Source: Leptolyngbya sp. PCC 7375 (lineage in GTDB: Bacteria > Cyanobacteriota > Cyanobacteriia > Phormidesmidales > Phormidesmidaceae). From it: a stretch of 64,000 bases of DNA. Below are positions 1 to 7,869 of this stretch, in pieces. Positions within the stretch are counted from its first letter, which is position 1. Every line of letters begins with the position of its first letter. Position numbers and translations under genes: made by a program. Location: positions 271,517 through 335,516 of the forward strand of contig NZ_JH993793.1 in NCBI RefSeq assembly GCF_000316115.1. Reading direction: 5' to 3'. A model generated the notes under the pieces. It had not been told where the DNA came from, did no database searches, and saw only the letters and a program-made list of their open reading frames with translations.

Positions 1-968
1 TGTTGACCAAGTTTTACAGGCCCTGGAACCCGCCGCATTAGAGTTGTCACTGGCCGCTGCAAGACATCTTGAAGAAGACCGATTAGAACTCGACAAGGTG
101 TGGCACCAACGACTTGAGAGAGCCCAATTTGAGACTGATAGAGCCAGACGACATTACCAGTTAGTAGAGCCAGAGAACCGTTTGGTCGCCAGACAATTAG
201 CCCAAGAATGGGAAGCTAAATTGCAAGCTCAACAACAACTCCAAGAAGACTATGAACGTTTTTGTTGCGAGAAGCCCAAACAACTATCACCCGACCAACA
301 ACAACAGATTCGAAGACTTGCTCAAGACCTGCCTGCCTTATGGTCTGTGCCAACAACAACTCAGGCTCAACGCAAAGAAATCATCCGGCAGGTGATTGAT
401 AAAATCATTGTCACTGTTGAAGGCACAAGTGGAACAGGTTCAGGTTATGATTGAGTGGTCGGGAGGATTCTCCTGTCAAGCTCAAATTATTCGTCCGGTG
501 GCAAAATGGACACAACTGAGTTACTACCCTCAGTTATGTGAGCGGCTAGAGCAACTGGTCGAGGCCAATTTAACAACCGATGAAATAGTTGACTGCTTGC
601 ATCAAGAAGGGTTTCGTCCACCCAAACGACGTCAAACCTTCACTCGAGAAATCGTCCAAACCTTGATACGCCATCTCGGACTCCGGCCTCGTCCATTGCC
701 TAAAGCCAGAGAGCCCCTTTCTGAGCATGAGTGGTGGCTCCCTGAGTTAGCGGTCACGCTGGGGATGCCCACCGTGACCCTATACAACTGGGTGCGACGT
801 GGTTGGGTCAAAGCCCGGCAGCAACCCACGTCCCCAAAACACTGGATCATTTGGGCCGATGAGATTGAACTGGAACGATTAAGAACCCATCGGCAACGGC
901 CTGTCGGTGACATTCTACGGCAACGTTGGAAAGGCAAAGTGCCCACGATTGCAATCCCACCTGAGTAA
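1..968 (+). pseudogene. C-terminal part of a large serine recombinase, frameshifted and cut by the window edge
   Basis: The reading frame is already open at base 2, so the N-terminal catalytic domain lies outside the window. The first part (to 454) is a glutamine-rich coiled coil like the one following the zinc ribbon in large serine recombinases. It ends in a short frameshifted tail; the homologous continuation is in the next frame (from about 420 to 968). That part carries a helix-turn-helix region near LGMPTVTLYNWVRRG and a basic C-terminus. Known members insert and excise mobile elements. The frameshift near 420-445 suggests this copy is dead unless the missing base is a sequence error. 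Family assignment rests on the coiled coil and the IIRQVIDKI signature; the catalytic serine cannot be checked here. Confidence 0.7.
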
Positions 969-1012
969 CCCTCCTCACACCGTCACTGTTAACTCTTCAC
1001 CGGAGAATACAA

Positions 1013-1135
1013 ATGGAAAACCATCAGCCTATGACTAAGCAACCTCGGCATAAAGAGGGAGATGACTATGGGGGTATTGAGGCTGGCGTATCTCTATCCC
1101 CCAGCGACAACGATAAATCTTTAAGGTTTGTTTGA
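1013..1135 (+). pseudogene. Start of a gene downstream of the recombinase, truncated by an IS remnant
   Basis: An ATG with a plausible ribosome site (GGAG eight bases upstream) opens a 40-codon frame beginning MENHQPMTKQPRHK. From about 1085 onward the same DNA matches the IS4-type transposase on the other strand, so the original gene was probably cut there and the rest of the frame is chance. No family can be named. Confidence 0.25.
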
Positions 1136-1935
1136 GGGTGGGGAGATTTGTCAGGATATACCAGGGGTCTTTCGGTCCTTTCTTGCGGTACTTACGTTTC
1201 CAATAAACAGCCAGATTAAAGGGACCTAATCCGTCTCCTTTATTCCCTCTAATGCCGACATAAAATTGAGACATGCCCGGCTTGAATCCTTGGTCTTTGA
1301 GGACTTGGTACTCGTCACCAGGGTGTGGTTGGAAGTGGAAGTCTTTTTTCTGACGCAAGGCAAAGTATACCCCTTGTTGGTCGAGCCATTCAGCCAATTT
1401 CGGACTATGAAATTCTCGGTCTCCTATCACCAACGTTGGATAGTGTTTCAATAATTTCAGAGCGATTTTTAAGACTCGTTTTTGGGTCCTCAGATTACTG
1501 TTGCCGACATGATCTAATAGCTCCCAATATAGGGGTAATGCATGGGTGCCCCATACCAGGGTCACCATAAACAGATTACGCTCTTTCCATTGCGTTCGGT
1601 CTATCGCAATCAACCAATATCCATACTTCTGATGAGCTTTTTTTTAACCGACGACGCTGATCTCGATTGAGACAATGACCGGTTTGAGCTTGGCGAATCC
1701 AATATTTGATCAACGGAAACCACAACACTTTAAGGCTCAGACGAGGGAGGACTAAAAACCGTTGTAGGTTCCGTTTACGACTCGCATATTTGATCGGTTG
1801 AGGAAATAGACTGGCTAACGTTCCGAGCGTGACTTGACGATGCGCTTGTATCAAAAGTAACACCAGCTCTAGCGTTAGATACTGCGACTCGCTCAGATGC
1901 TTACGGCAGATGGTTTGGTATACTGAAGGCAACAT
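1035..1935 (-). pseudogene. IS4-family transposase remnant, frameshifted and 3'-truncated
   Basis: Two overlapping frames make one transposase. The upstream frame (1935 to 1576) is an N-terminal helical domain starting MLPSVYQTICRKH. The downstream frame (1613 to 1035) holds the DDE core: IAIDRTQWKERN (first Asp), VIGDREFHSP (second Asp) and the YRCRWGIE region with the Glu. The match ends right after GIE, so the C-terminal part is missing. The frames meet at an A8 run on the coding strand (T8 at 1638-1645); losing one A would join them. Slippage on the run is possible, but the missing C-terminus makes the copy inactive in any case. Confidence 0.8.
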
Positions 1936-1993
1936 TTTATTTTTTGTGGGGGATGCATAGTCCCCTATTTTTTTGCCTTCCTATTTTCCCAAA

Positions 1994-2260
1994 TTATTGC
2001 CAAATATAGACTTGAAGTTCCTTGTCACCCTTTAAGGATGTGGACATGCCTTTTGTATTTCTGATGGCGACTTCCACTTCTACACCTGAATCATTTCGTT
2101 CCGCCTCAAGATACAAATAACCTTGAGCATCTAGCCAACCTTGCAGCATATGAGACACATCAATATCCAATCCAGGTCTCACGCCTAGAAGACGAGCGCT
2201 ACGACCTATTTTTGGTTTGCCATTCGTCGCTGCCATACCTCGATAGTAAAGCCGTGCCAT
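1994..2260 (-). CDS. Small protein of unknown function (88 aa)
   Basis: I do not recognise this protein. It is soluble, with no signal peptide or membrane segment, and has a basic N-terminal third (GKPKIGRSARLLGVRPG) followed by an acidic middle and a hydrophobic end. Ser-Ala-Arg-x-Leu-Gly-Val-Arg-Pro stretches of this kind occur in C-terminal domains of some secreted toxins, but that is only a faint resemblance. It lies downstream of a DUF2004-like gene on the same strand, about 160 bases away. A GTTAGCTTC sequence at 2344-2352 (minus strand), identical to the core beside the neighbouring attC, lies between the two. An internal Met at codon 9 is an alternative start. Confidence 0.45.
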   Translation of the reverse strand: MARLYYRGMAATNGKPKIGRSARLLGVRPGLDIDVSHMLQGWLDAQGYLYLEAERNDSGVEVEVAIRNTKGMSTSLKGDKELQVYIWQ

Positions 2261-2422
2261 CGGGTTACCAGAAATTGACTTCAGAGGTTATGTTAAATCA
2301 TTTGGAATACCCAAGGAATATTAAGGTTCGTGCATCGAGGCTGGAAGCTAACGGCGACATTCACCCTCTTGCTTTAAGGAATTTATGAGCTTTTCGCTGA
2401 GATCCAGCTAAATCCTTATATA

Positions 2423-2767
2423 TTAGGATCCCATGCAAATCTCATCGATGTTTCCGCTATCGTCGAACTGAACACTGAGAATGTAGTTTGAAACGTCTCC
2501 AGGCAGAGTAAAGTCAAGCTGTTCGAATTCGCCTTCCTCTTCACCTGAGGGAGAGAGCAGTATCAGAAGTCCCAAGATCTGTTTTGAATCTGGCTTAACA
2601 TTGCCCAGTCTTTCCAACCAGTAGGCAGCGTCAATTTCTTCTAAGTGATGTAAGACAAACAGCTCAGCACCGAATTCACCTGCCTCAGTTCCAACAGAAT
2701 CTTGAATGGCTTCAAGAGCCACCTGCATTCGTCGGGTTAGCTCGTTTGGAATTGCGGTCATTTTCAA
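2423..2767 (-). CDS. DUF2004-like small acidic protein, probable cassette gene
   Basis: The 114-residue product is acidic and soluble. Its C-terminal half, with FDFTLPGDVSNYILSVQFD-like spacing and an I-x-x-I-x-M-G-S end, resembles DUF2004 proteins, some of which have been proposed to act as immunity proteins. That assignment is from memory of the family pattern. The ATG lies only eight bases from the core GTTAGC (2781 to 2776, minus strand) of an attC-like site, the spacing usual for a gene at the start of an integron cassette. A toxin partner is not evident; the next gene on the strand is unrecognised. Confidence 0.55.
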   Translation of the reverse strand: MKMTAIPNELTRRMQVALEAIQDSVGTEAGEFGAELFVLHHLEEIDAAYWLERLGNVKPDSKQILGLLILLSPSGEEEGEFEQLDFTLPGDVSNYILSVQFDDSGNIDEICMGS

Positions 2768-2775
2768 GATGTGAA

Positions 2776-2869
2776 GCTAACGTTCAAGCTCACCTGCATG
2801 CGGCGTAGGGCCAAGACTTGCTTCGCAAGACGCAGGACCGAAGGTGCATGTCAGGTGCAGCTTTTTATG
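2776..2869 (-). other. attC-like recombination site (main part), split by an IS110 insertion
   Basis: The arms 2786-2800 and 2847-2863 pair almost perfectly (AAGCT, CACCTG and CATG blocks), with two unpaired bases, both on the right arm. Such extrahelical bases are the hallmark of integron attC sites and set the orientation: the site reads on the minus strand. The R' core is GTTAGC (2781 to 2776). The partner R'' core is missing on the right, where G-rich IS sequence begins after TATG at 2866-2869. The missing core, GCTAAC on the minus strand, is at 4757-4752 on the far side of the IS, and is exactly complementary to R'. The spacing R'-5 nt-arm is normal for attC. Confidence 0.65.
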
Positions 2870-2890
2870 GGGGGACGAGCATAAAAACGG

Positions 2891-3070
2891 GTGGAGACGA
2901 CTATGCATGCGACGACAGTGTAGATGTCTACTAACATATCGTATCGCTCCTCCCTTTCGATGTTCTAAATCTGGAAAAAAGTATAGAGTCAAGAAAGGAG
3001 AGAACCTGCCAGCTTGTGGGGACGACTATGCAGCGCCAGTCAGAAGATGACTACTAACATATCGTATCGC
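2891..3070. repeat. Pair of direct repeats in the non-coding 5' part of the IS110 element
   Basis: Segments 2891-2947 and 3016-3070 are imperfect copies of each other: both begin GTGG(A/G)GACGACTATGCA and both end with the same 20-base block (2928-2947 and 3051-3070). Between these blocks each copy has a small hairpin of different sequence (GTAGA/TCTAC in the first, AGTCA/TGACT in the second). This is a conserved frame around a variable stem. Confidence 0.7.
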
Positions 3071-3198
3071 CCTTCAAGTCAGTCCAATCGCTGCCCAACG
3101 AATCCTCAGGGAGTAGGGAACTACCCTTTCCATAATCTTTTCGCAAGGCGACTGGCGGCAGACTCTCCCTCAAACAAAAACACCTTCAATGTAGCACA
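3016..3198 (+). ncRNA. Candidate bridge (seek) RNA region of the IS110 element
   Basis: IS110-group elements are known to encode a structured bridge RNA in the non-coding region preceding the transposase. This stretch has the right place and shows stem-loops: AGTCA/TGACT near 3042-3056, and a stronger one at 3108-3127 with a GGAA loop. The left side of that second hairpin contains CCTCAGGG, which also occurs at the right end of the element (4739-4746), as a donor-binding loop would. This is inference; no covariance model was run. Confidence 0.3.
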
Positions 3199-4488
3199 AT
3201 GAAACTCAACCAAAGTCCAACACCGTATGCGGCTTATATTGGAATTGACTGGGCAGATCGCAAACATGATATTGCGCTCTATGATTGCCATCAGGAAACC
3301 TGGGAGCATTGCACGATTCAATCCACCCCCCAATCCATTGCAAATTGGGTCAATCGTTTACGAAAAAACTATGGAGAGAACAAGTTGCTGGTTGGGTTGG
3401 AGCAGAAACGCGGCCCCCTCCTCTATGCGCTATGTCAATACGAGAACTTAGTGCTGGTGCCTGTCAATCCCCGAATGGTCGCGAACTATCGCAAAGCGTT
3501 TCAGCCCTCGCGGGCTAAATCGGATCCAATCGATGCCAAACTGATTGTCGAATTGATGCAGAAACATGGCGAAAAACTTGATATCTGGACATCAGGATGC
3601 CCGAAGCATCGTGCCTTGAGACAATGGGTTGAGTCCCGTCGCATGTTAGTGGGTGAGAAGGTCCGGCTGACGAATCGGATCACCGCCGCGCTCAAATCCT
3701 ATTTTCCTCAAGTGCTCGATTGGTTTGACGATAAAGACACCATTGCGTTTTGTGAATTTCTCGAACAGTTTCCAAACTTACAAGCGGCTCAAGCTGCCAC
3801 GGCTGATGTCTTGAGAGACTTCTTTCGTAGCCATCACATCATCCGCAAAACCACGATTCAACGACGCACTCAGCAAATTCAAGACGCTGGGCCACCCTTG
3901 ATGCGAGACGACGCTATTACCATTCCAGCCCAAGCGTTAATACAAGGCTTAGTCGCGTTATTGAAAGTAGTCTGGTCGCAATTGATTGTGTTTGAGCGCC
4001 AAATTAAATCGTTGTTTGAATCGCTGCCGGATGCAGAACTCTTTAAGGCATTACCGGGGGCTGGCCCCCATTTAGCGCCTCGATTGTTAGCAGCTTTTGG
4101 TGAAGACCGAACTCGCTTTAATTGCGCTCAGTCTTTTCTGAGCTACATTGGCATTGCGCCGGTCAAAGAAGAGAGTGGTAAAAAGCGATGGGTTCATTGG
4201 CGTTGGTCTTGCCCTATCTTTCTAAGACAAACCTTTGTTGAGTGGGTTGCTCATGCCAGACCGCGCTCGCTTTGGTCACAGGCGTTTTATCAACAGCAAC
4301 GGCGCAAGGGTAAGTCACATCAAAAAGCGATTCGAGCCTTGGCCTATAAGTGGGGGAGGATTCTCTGGCGTTGTTGGCAAGATGGCATACCCTATGATGA
4401 AGAGAAATATCTGGCTGCACTGAGACGCAAGAAGTCACCATTAATAAAGCTATTAGGCGTTCAACAACAACCTCAGCAACAAGCATAG
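3199..4488 (+). CDS. IS110-family DEDD transposase (429 aa)
   Basis: The N-terminal RuvC-like domain starts with the motif YIGIDWADRKHDIALYD (first catalytic Asp), followed by VGLEQKRGPL (Glu) and the PSRAKSDPIDAKLI region (two Asp), giving the DEDD set of this family. The C-terminal half has the transposase_20 region (LPGAGPHLAPRLLAAFGEDRTRF), with a conserved Ser in FLSYIGIAPV. The length suits the IS110 group. Members recombine DNA guided by an RNA encoded in the element. The frame is intact, so the copy may be active. The ATG follows a long non-coding region that probably carries the guide RNA. Confidence 0.92.
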   Translation: MKLNQSPTPYAAYIGIDWADRKHDIALYDCHQETWEHCTIQSTPQSIANWVNRLRKNYGENKLLVGLEQKRGPLLYALCQYENLVLVPVNPRMVANYRKAFQPSRAKSDPIDAKLIVELMQKHGEKLDIWTSGCPKHRALRQWVESRRMLVGEKVRLTNRITAALKSYFPQVLDWFDDKDTIAFCEFLEQFPNLQAAQAATADVLRDFFRSHHIIRKTTIQRRTQQIQDAGPPLMRDDAITIPAQALIQGLVALLKVVWSQLIVFERQIKSLFESLPDAELFKALPGAGPHLAPRLLAAFGEDRTRFNCAQSFLSYIGIAPVKEESGKKRWVHWRWSCPIFLRQTFVEWVAHARPRSLWSQAFYQQQRRKGKSHQKAIRALAYKWGRILWRCWQDGIPYDEEKYLAALRRKKSPLIKLLGVQQQPQQQA

Positions 4489-4733
4489 GAAGAATAAATT
4501 GCACTTAAAAAACAAACAATAACAACCAAAACAAGATCGATCACTCTATGCAGTCACTTGGAGAAATATCTGATGAACAGCTAACCCGTATCAATGATCA
4601 TTCAGCAAAGCAGACCCATCTAATAGGGCAGGTTCAGTCTCCCTAAGCAACTGACTATTCGGTCAATTTTGAACGTCTGAATCCGCGCTAAAGCTAAAGC
4701 AGAAAAAGAAGTTTAGCCTTTGCTATTGACCTC

Positions 4734-4756
4734 GTCCGCCTCAGGGCCTATGTTAG
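4734..4756 (+). repeat. IS110 right-end repeat plus attC core, copy 1 (copy 2 at 7111-7133)
   Basis: The 23 bases from GTCCGCC to GTTAG occur at 4734-4756 and 7111-7133 with a single difference (C or A at the fourteenth base). The similarity stops exactly at GTTAG; the following bases differ (CCAGCC against GCGGCA). That fits a shared IS end joined to two different attC cores. Confidence 0.8.
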
Positions 4757-4758
4757 CC
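4752..4758 (-). other. R'' core of the split attC site
   Basis: On the minus strand this reads GGCTAAC, and it contains the stop codon of the nucleotidyltransferase gene. Cassette genes commonly end inside or just before R''. GCTAAC pairs exactly with GTTAGC at 2781-2776, the other core of the same site beyond the IS. Confidence 0.55.
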
Positions 4759-5538
4759 AGCCTTCGGCGGCGGATCGCCTGCCCTGGATAGCTCCAATTC
4801 TTGAAGTAGCAATTGCCCCCAGGCCACCGCTTTCGCGTGGTGTTCTTTTAGGTCAGAAGGGTCTCCTACAAACATGATGTCTCGCAATTGATTGTATACG
4901 GGGCCTGGAAGATCTCGCTGAAGATAACGCATCCCGAAGTCCCAGCGTGTGGAACAATATCGCATGCGAAGCAGTTCCACGAGTGGCTTAAGCGTGTACC
5001 CCCAAAACGCGGCAAGGGCTTCCGCCTCTTGGCCGCGATAGATCGCCTTTTGGACGAAACTCTGACTCACGGAAAACCACTCCTCGAGGTCTTGACTGCG
5101 CTTGGCCCGGCGAGTTTCCTGCGAGTCCCTCTCTGAGGGCTTAAACCGTAGCCACTCCCCTTTGTCGAAGAGTGGCTTTAACTTCCCGTGGCGTTCAGGG
5201 TCGAGATACTCGCCGTAGGCTCCTTTCTGGAAAACACACACATCGACTAATAGGAAGTCTCCGCCAGCAGCCAGCTTGAAGTAGCGGCCAGGAGGCTCAG
5301 GGTGGCTAGCTACTACGGGCGACACCTCTTCTAGGGCCGACTGGATAGTGGCGTAAAAGGGTTCTTCTGCGTTTGCACCATCCAACAGGAAATTTAAGTC
5401 GATATCGGAGTACTCATCCACAAGATCGAACGCGGCACTCCCGCCTTCCCAGCCCGCCAGAACAAAAGGCAGGGTGCTTGACGTATTGCTCAAGGCACTG
5501 ACGATTCGATCACGGAGAGTGGTGCGGCGAATTTCCAT
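4753..5538 (-). CDS. Nucleotidyltransferase, aminoglycoside-adenylyltransferase-like, on a probable gene cassette
   Basis: The N-terminus carries the DNA polymerase beta-like nucleotidyltransferase motif: GGS at residues 32-34 and SDIDL at 44-48, whose two Asp residues bind metal. A third acidic strand follows (FLLVDVCVF). The C-terminal part is helical, as in ANT(6)-like enzymes. These enzymes transfer AMP to a small molecule or protein; whether this one acts on aminoglycosides cannot be told. The gene lies between attC half-sites, with its start about 15 bases from a TTAGCC core and its stop inside GGCTAAC, as in an integron cassette. Its length of 261 aa is normal. Confidence 0.78.
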   Translation of the reverse strand: MEIRRTTLRDRIVSALSNTSSTLPFVLAGWEGGSAAFDLVDEYSDIDLNFLLDGANAEEPFYATIQSALEEVSPVVASHPEPPGRYFKLAAGGDFLLVDVCVFQKGAYGEYLDPERHGKLKPLFDKGEWLRFKPSERDSQETRRAKRSQDLEEWFSVSQSFVQKAIYRGQEAEALAAFWGYTLKPLVELLRMRYCSTRWDFGMRYLQRDLPGPVYNQLRDIMFVGDPSDLKEHHAKAVAWGQLLLQELELSRAGDPPPKAG

Positions 5539-5625
5539 GCACTTCCTTGGTCTGGCTAAAGAATCTATGCAAGCCGTGAGAGAGTAAAGAAACGAACCTA
5601 AACCCTCTCACACTAGGAGAATAGC

Positions 5626-6672
5626 ATGAAGATTCTAGCGATTGACCTGGGCAAATTCAACTGTGTATCGTGTCTGCTGGACACGGAGAGTAACGCGACT
5701 GAATTTGACACATTCAAAACGTACAGACGGGAATTTAAAGAAATATTGCATCGCACTCACCCCAATCTGGTGGTGATGGAAACATGTTCGATTACTGGGT
5801 GGGTGCATGATCTGTGTGTTGAGCAGGATTACCCAGTCTTGGTGGCTGATCCCAGTCAGGAGGCTTGGCGTTGGAAAAACGTCAAACGCAAAACGGATAA
5901 AGATGATGCGTTGAAATTGGCAAAACTGGCTGCCTTGGAGCAGATTAACCCAGTGTATGTCCCCGCGCCAGAGACTCGGCAATACCGTCACTTGGTGAAA
6001 TATCGCAAAGTGATGGTTTGGCGTATCAATCGGATTCAAAATGCGATTCGCGCCCTGTTCGATCACCAAGGGGTGAAGATACCGTCAGGACACCGAGCCT
6101 GGACCGTGCAGGGGATTGATGAATTAAGCCAACATCGCCGAGTACTGGCAGAGTGCGATGAGCACAATCTGTGGCGAGGGGAATTAGACTTAGAATTAAT
6201 GATGCTGGACCAACTCTGGGAGCACCTGGCAACGATTGAACGGAAATTAGACACCCTAGCAAAGCAGGAGTCCCGTATCCAACTGTTGCAGACGATTCCT
6301 GGGGTTGGCCGTAAAACAGCCGAAGTGATTGTCACCTGTTTGGATGATCCAAAGCGATTTGAAAACTCACGGCAAGTGTCGGCCTATGCTGGATTAATTC
6401 CCCAACAACATCAATCAGGGCAAACCAATCGCCTGGGCAAAATTACTAAACGGGGACCAAGATTACTCCGAACAGCCTTAGTAGAAGTGGCCTGGCTGAT
6501 GTTGCGTCACAACGAATGGGCGGCAGCCACCTATGCACGCATTAGTGGTGGGCAGAAGACGCGCAAAAAAACAGCGATTATCGCCGTTGCCCGGAAGTTG
6601 TTGGTACGGTGTTGGGCAATGCTATTACACAATCAGCCGTGGAATCCAGAGTTAGCTCAACCAACAACATAG
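5626..6672 (+). CDS. IS110/IS1111-type DEDD transposase (348 aa)
   Basis: The product begins MKILAIDLGKFNCVSCLLD (first Asp of the RuvC-like domain), then VVMETCSITGW (Glu) and KRKTDKDDALKLAKL (two Asp). The C-terminal transposase_20 domain is seen as LLQTIPGVGRKTAEVIVT and VSAYAGLIPQQHQSGQTNRLGKI, ending with the GPRLLRTALVEVAWLMLR helix. Length and motifs fit the family, and the frame is intact. A ribosome site (TAGGAGA) precedes the ATG. The element has inserted beside a nucleotidyltransferase cassette gene. Confidence 0.93.
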   Translation: MKILAIDLGKFNCVSCLLDTESNATEFDTFKTYRREFKEILHRTHPNLVVMETCSITGWVHDLCVEQDYPVLVADPSQEAWRWKNVKRKTDKDDALKLAKLAALEQINPVYVPAPETRQYRHLVKYRKVMVWRINRIQNAIRALFDHQGVKIPSGHRAWTVQGIDELSQHRRVLAECDEHNLWRGELDLELMMLDQLWEHLATIERKLDTLAKQESRIQLLQTIPGVGRKTAEVIVTCLDDPKRFENSRQVSAYAGLIPQQHQSGQTNRLGKITKRGPRLLRTALVEVAWLMLRHNEWAAATYARISGGQKTRKKTAIIAVARKLLVRCWAMLLHNQPWNPELAQPTT

Positions 6673-6998
6673 ATAACAAAATTTAGAAGAGAAAATCAAG
6701 AGAACAAAGCGAGACTCTAGCATGAGCTTGAAGCTTCACGTAATCTGAGACAAGGTTGCTCTAACGAATAAGCCATGCACCTTTCAAAAACTCTTGAGAC
6801 AATGCAGCAAAACATAAGTTCAAATAGCATTGACACCTCGGATAGTCGGTTAAATCCACTTTGCCCTCATTAATTCTCAATCAGAAAAACATAATAAAAA
6901 AGGTGAAATCATCTTAGTCAACAATAAGATGAGAGATTGATGTGGATAAAAAATAAGAGACTCCCTGAAAAAATATGCCGAAACCTACTTGACACGTT
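6673..6998 (+). ncRNA. Candidate seek/bridge RNA region downstream of the IS1111-type transposase
   Basis: In IS1111-type elements the guide RNA is encoded after the transposase, between the gene and the right end. These 326 bases contain no credible gene, are A-rich, and end at the subterminal repeat. I did not resolve a convincing fold by eye. Position alone supports the call. Confidence 0.3.
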
Positions 6999-7011
6999 CA
7001 CGGCTTCATAG

Positions 7012-7091
7012 TCGTGAAGCTGAACGGCGGTCAGTATTTTTATATCGATGCCTGGATTATAAATTCCGTCCGCTCCTGCGCAGGGTTAGAC
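7012..7091 (-). other. Possible attC site interrupted by the IS1111-type element
   Basis: Arms GAACGGCGG (7022-7030) and CCGTCCGCTC (7066-7075) pair with one unpaired base on the right arm, as in the other two sites here. The right core is GTTAGAC (7085-7091; GTCTAAC on the minus strand). The left core would be GGCTAA at 5554-5559, across the IS. A different hairpin (6995-7026) competes with this fold and overlaps the IS end, so the call is tentative. Confidence 0.4.
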
Positions 7092-7110
7092 GGCAAGTGT
7101 TAGGGGCATT

Positions 7111-7137
7111 GTCCGCCTCAGGGACTATGTTAGGCGG
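7111..7137 (+). repeat. IS110 right-end repeat plus GTTAGGC core, copy 2
   Basis: This is the second copy of the 23-base sequence at 4734-4756, here followed by a full GTTAGGC (7131-7137), which matches the attC core consensus GTTRRRY. No matching left end or transposase is attached, so this would be a solo right end of an IS110 insertion whose body is gone. Confidence 0.5.
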
Positions 7138-7337
7138 CAATTGCTTGCTTCAAAGAATTCATGAGCTAAAGTTACAGTGTCACCAGCGCACTGCATCACA
7201 ACACTAAGAAAGAGTCTAAGGCTATAGATAACCTGGCATTCGAGTACAAGGGTGTCCGAGTAAAAATTATATAGTTAAGCCAAAAGTTAAACAGACTTTA
7301 GCACGTGATCGATTTCCCACTCGTCACCAATGGAGGC
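7138..7337. other. Intergenic stretch without a recognisable gene
   Basis: I see nothing clear here beyond the 3' trailer of the minus-strand gene that ends at 7338. If the neighbouring GCCTAAC (minus strand) is an attC core, this would be the unusually long 3' part of that cassette. Confidence 0.3.
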
Positions 7338-7784
7338 CTAATTTTCACTCTCATTGGAGAGCATCATTGCTTTGATAGAATTTAGTTCACAAACGGCTAG
7401 GTATTGATCTTGTAAGGCATCCAAACTAGGAATATCTGGATGATCTAAAAATAGAGGATTTTCACAAGTAATTGTAGGTTCTGTTGATCTCTTAAGGGGT
7501 TGAAGTAAATCAATTCTGATGAAAAAGGCTACTTGTGAAGACTCAAAACCTTGCCTCTTTTTCAAGCTTGTAGATATTGAAAAAAATTGTTCGTTAAATG
7601 TTCCTTTTAATGCAATTCCAGGAGGACATCGGAGATTAAATCGCTCATTTAAAATTCTAAATACTTCAATTGCTGCTTCTCCAATTGAAAGTCGTATTCT
7701 AAAGACCTCCTGCAATATTTCAGCAGGATCTTTCAAACAAGAAAATATGTGTGTTCTTTCGATGATTGTTTCGGGGAATGACAT
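7338..7784 (-). CDS. Protein of unknown function (148 aa)
   Basis: I do not recognise this protein. It is soluble, without signal peptide or membrane segment, and predicted mixed alpha/beta; it contains three cysteines and a hydrophobic strand QVAFFIRIDLL. It is AT-rich compared with the housekeeping genes further right, as cassette genes often are. It runs on the minus strand, the direction of the attC sites, and the first core-like sequence after its stop is GCCTAAC at 7137-7131. Start chosen at the first ATG of the frame. Confidence 0.5.
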   Translation of the reverse strand: MSFPETIIERTHIFSCLKDPAEILQEVFRIRLSIGEAAIEVFRILNERFNLRCPPGIALKGTFNEQFFSISTSLKKRQGFESSQVAFFIRIDLLQPLKRSTEPTITCENPLFLDHPDIPSLDALQDQYLAVCELNSIKAMMLSNESEN

Positions 7785-7869
7785 ATCGAGTTATGTAGAG
7801 TAAGGACTTTATGCTACTTTTTGATGCGTTTCGTTACATACTAACAACGTAGCTATAACTATAAGTATC

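Larger units (their letters stand above)
2870..4752 (+). mobile_element. IS110-family element inserted in an attC core
   Basis: The boundaries are inferred, give or take about four bases, from the two halves of the split attC site: TATG at 2866-2869 on the left and TATG followed by TTAGCC at 4749-4758 on the right. The right end, positions 4734-4751, recurs once more at 7111-7128, again directly before a GTTAG core. There are no terminal inverted repeats, as expected for IS110. The element has a long non-coding 5' part (about 330 bases) before the transposase and about 260 bases after it. Confidence 0.6.
5560..7012 (+). mobile_element. IS110-family element, IS1111-like, with subterminal inverted repeats
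   Basis: CTATGCAAGCCGTG at 5565-5578 and CACGGCTTCATAG at 6999-7011 are inverted copies with a single extra base, and they flank the transposase. Subterminal inverted repeats of about this length distinguish the IS1111 subgroup from other IS110 elements. The long non-coding part lies after the gene (6673-6998), also as in IS1111. Exact ends are uncertain by a few bases. The left flank is GGCTAA (5554-5559), an attC-type core, and the right flank may be the rest of that site (7012-7091). Confidence 0.7.

Noticed and set aside
1..968. Integron integrase candidate
   Set aside because: The recombinase remnant has the coiled coil of large serine recombinases, not the tyrosine recombinase motifs of IntI.
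2777..3202. Short ORFs on both strands in the IS110 leader
   Set aside because: They span repeats and hairpins of the element and have no protein-like features.
6989..7207. Plus-strand ORF of 72 codons
   Set aside because: It covers the right end of the IS1111-type element, the possible attC and the IS110 end repeat; composition is not protein-like.
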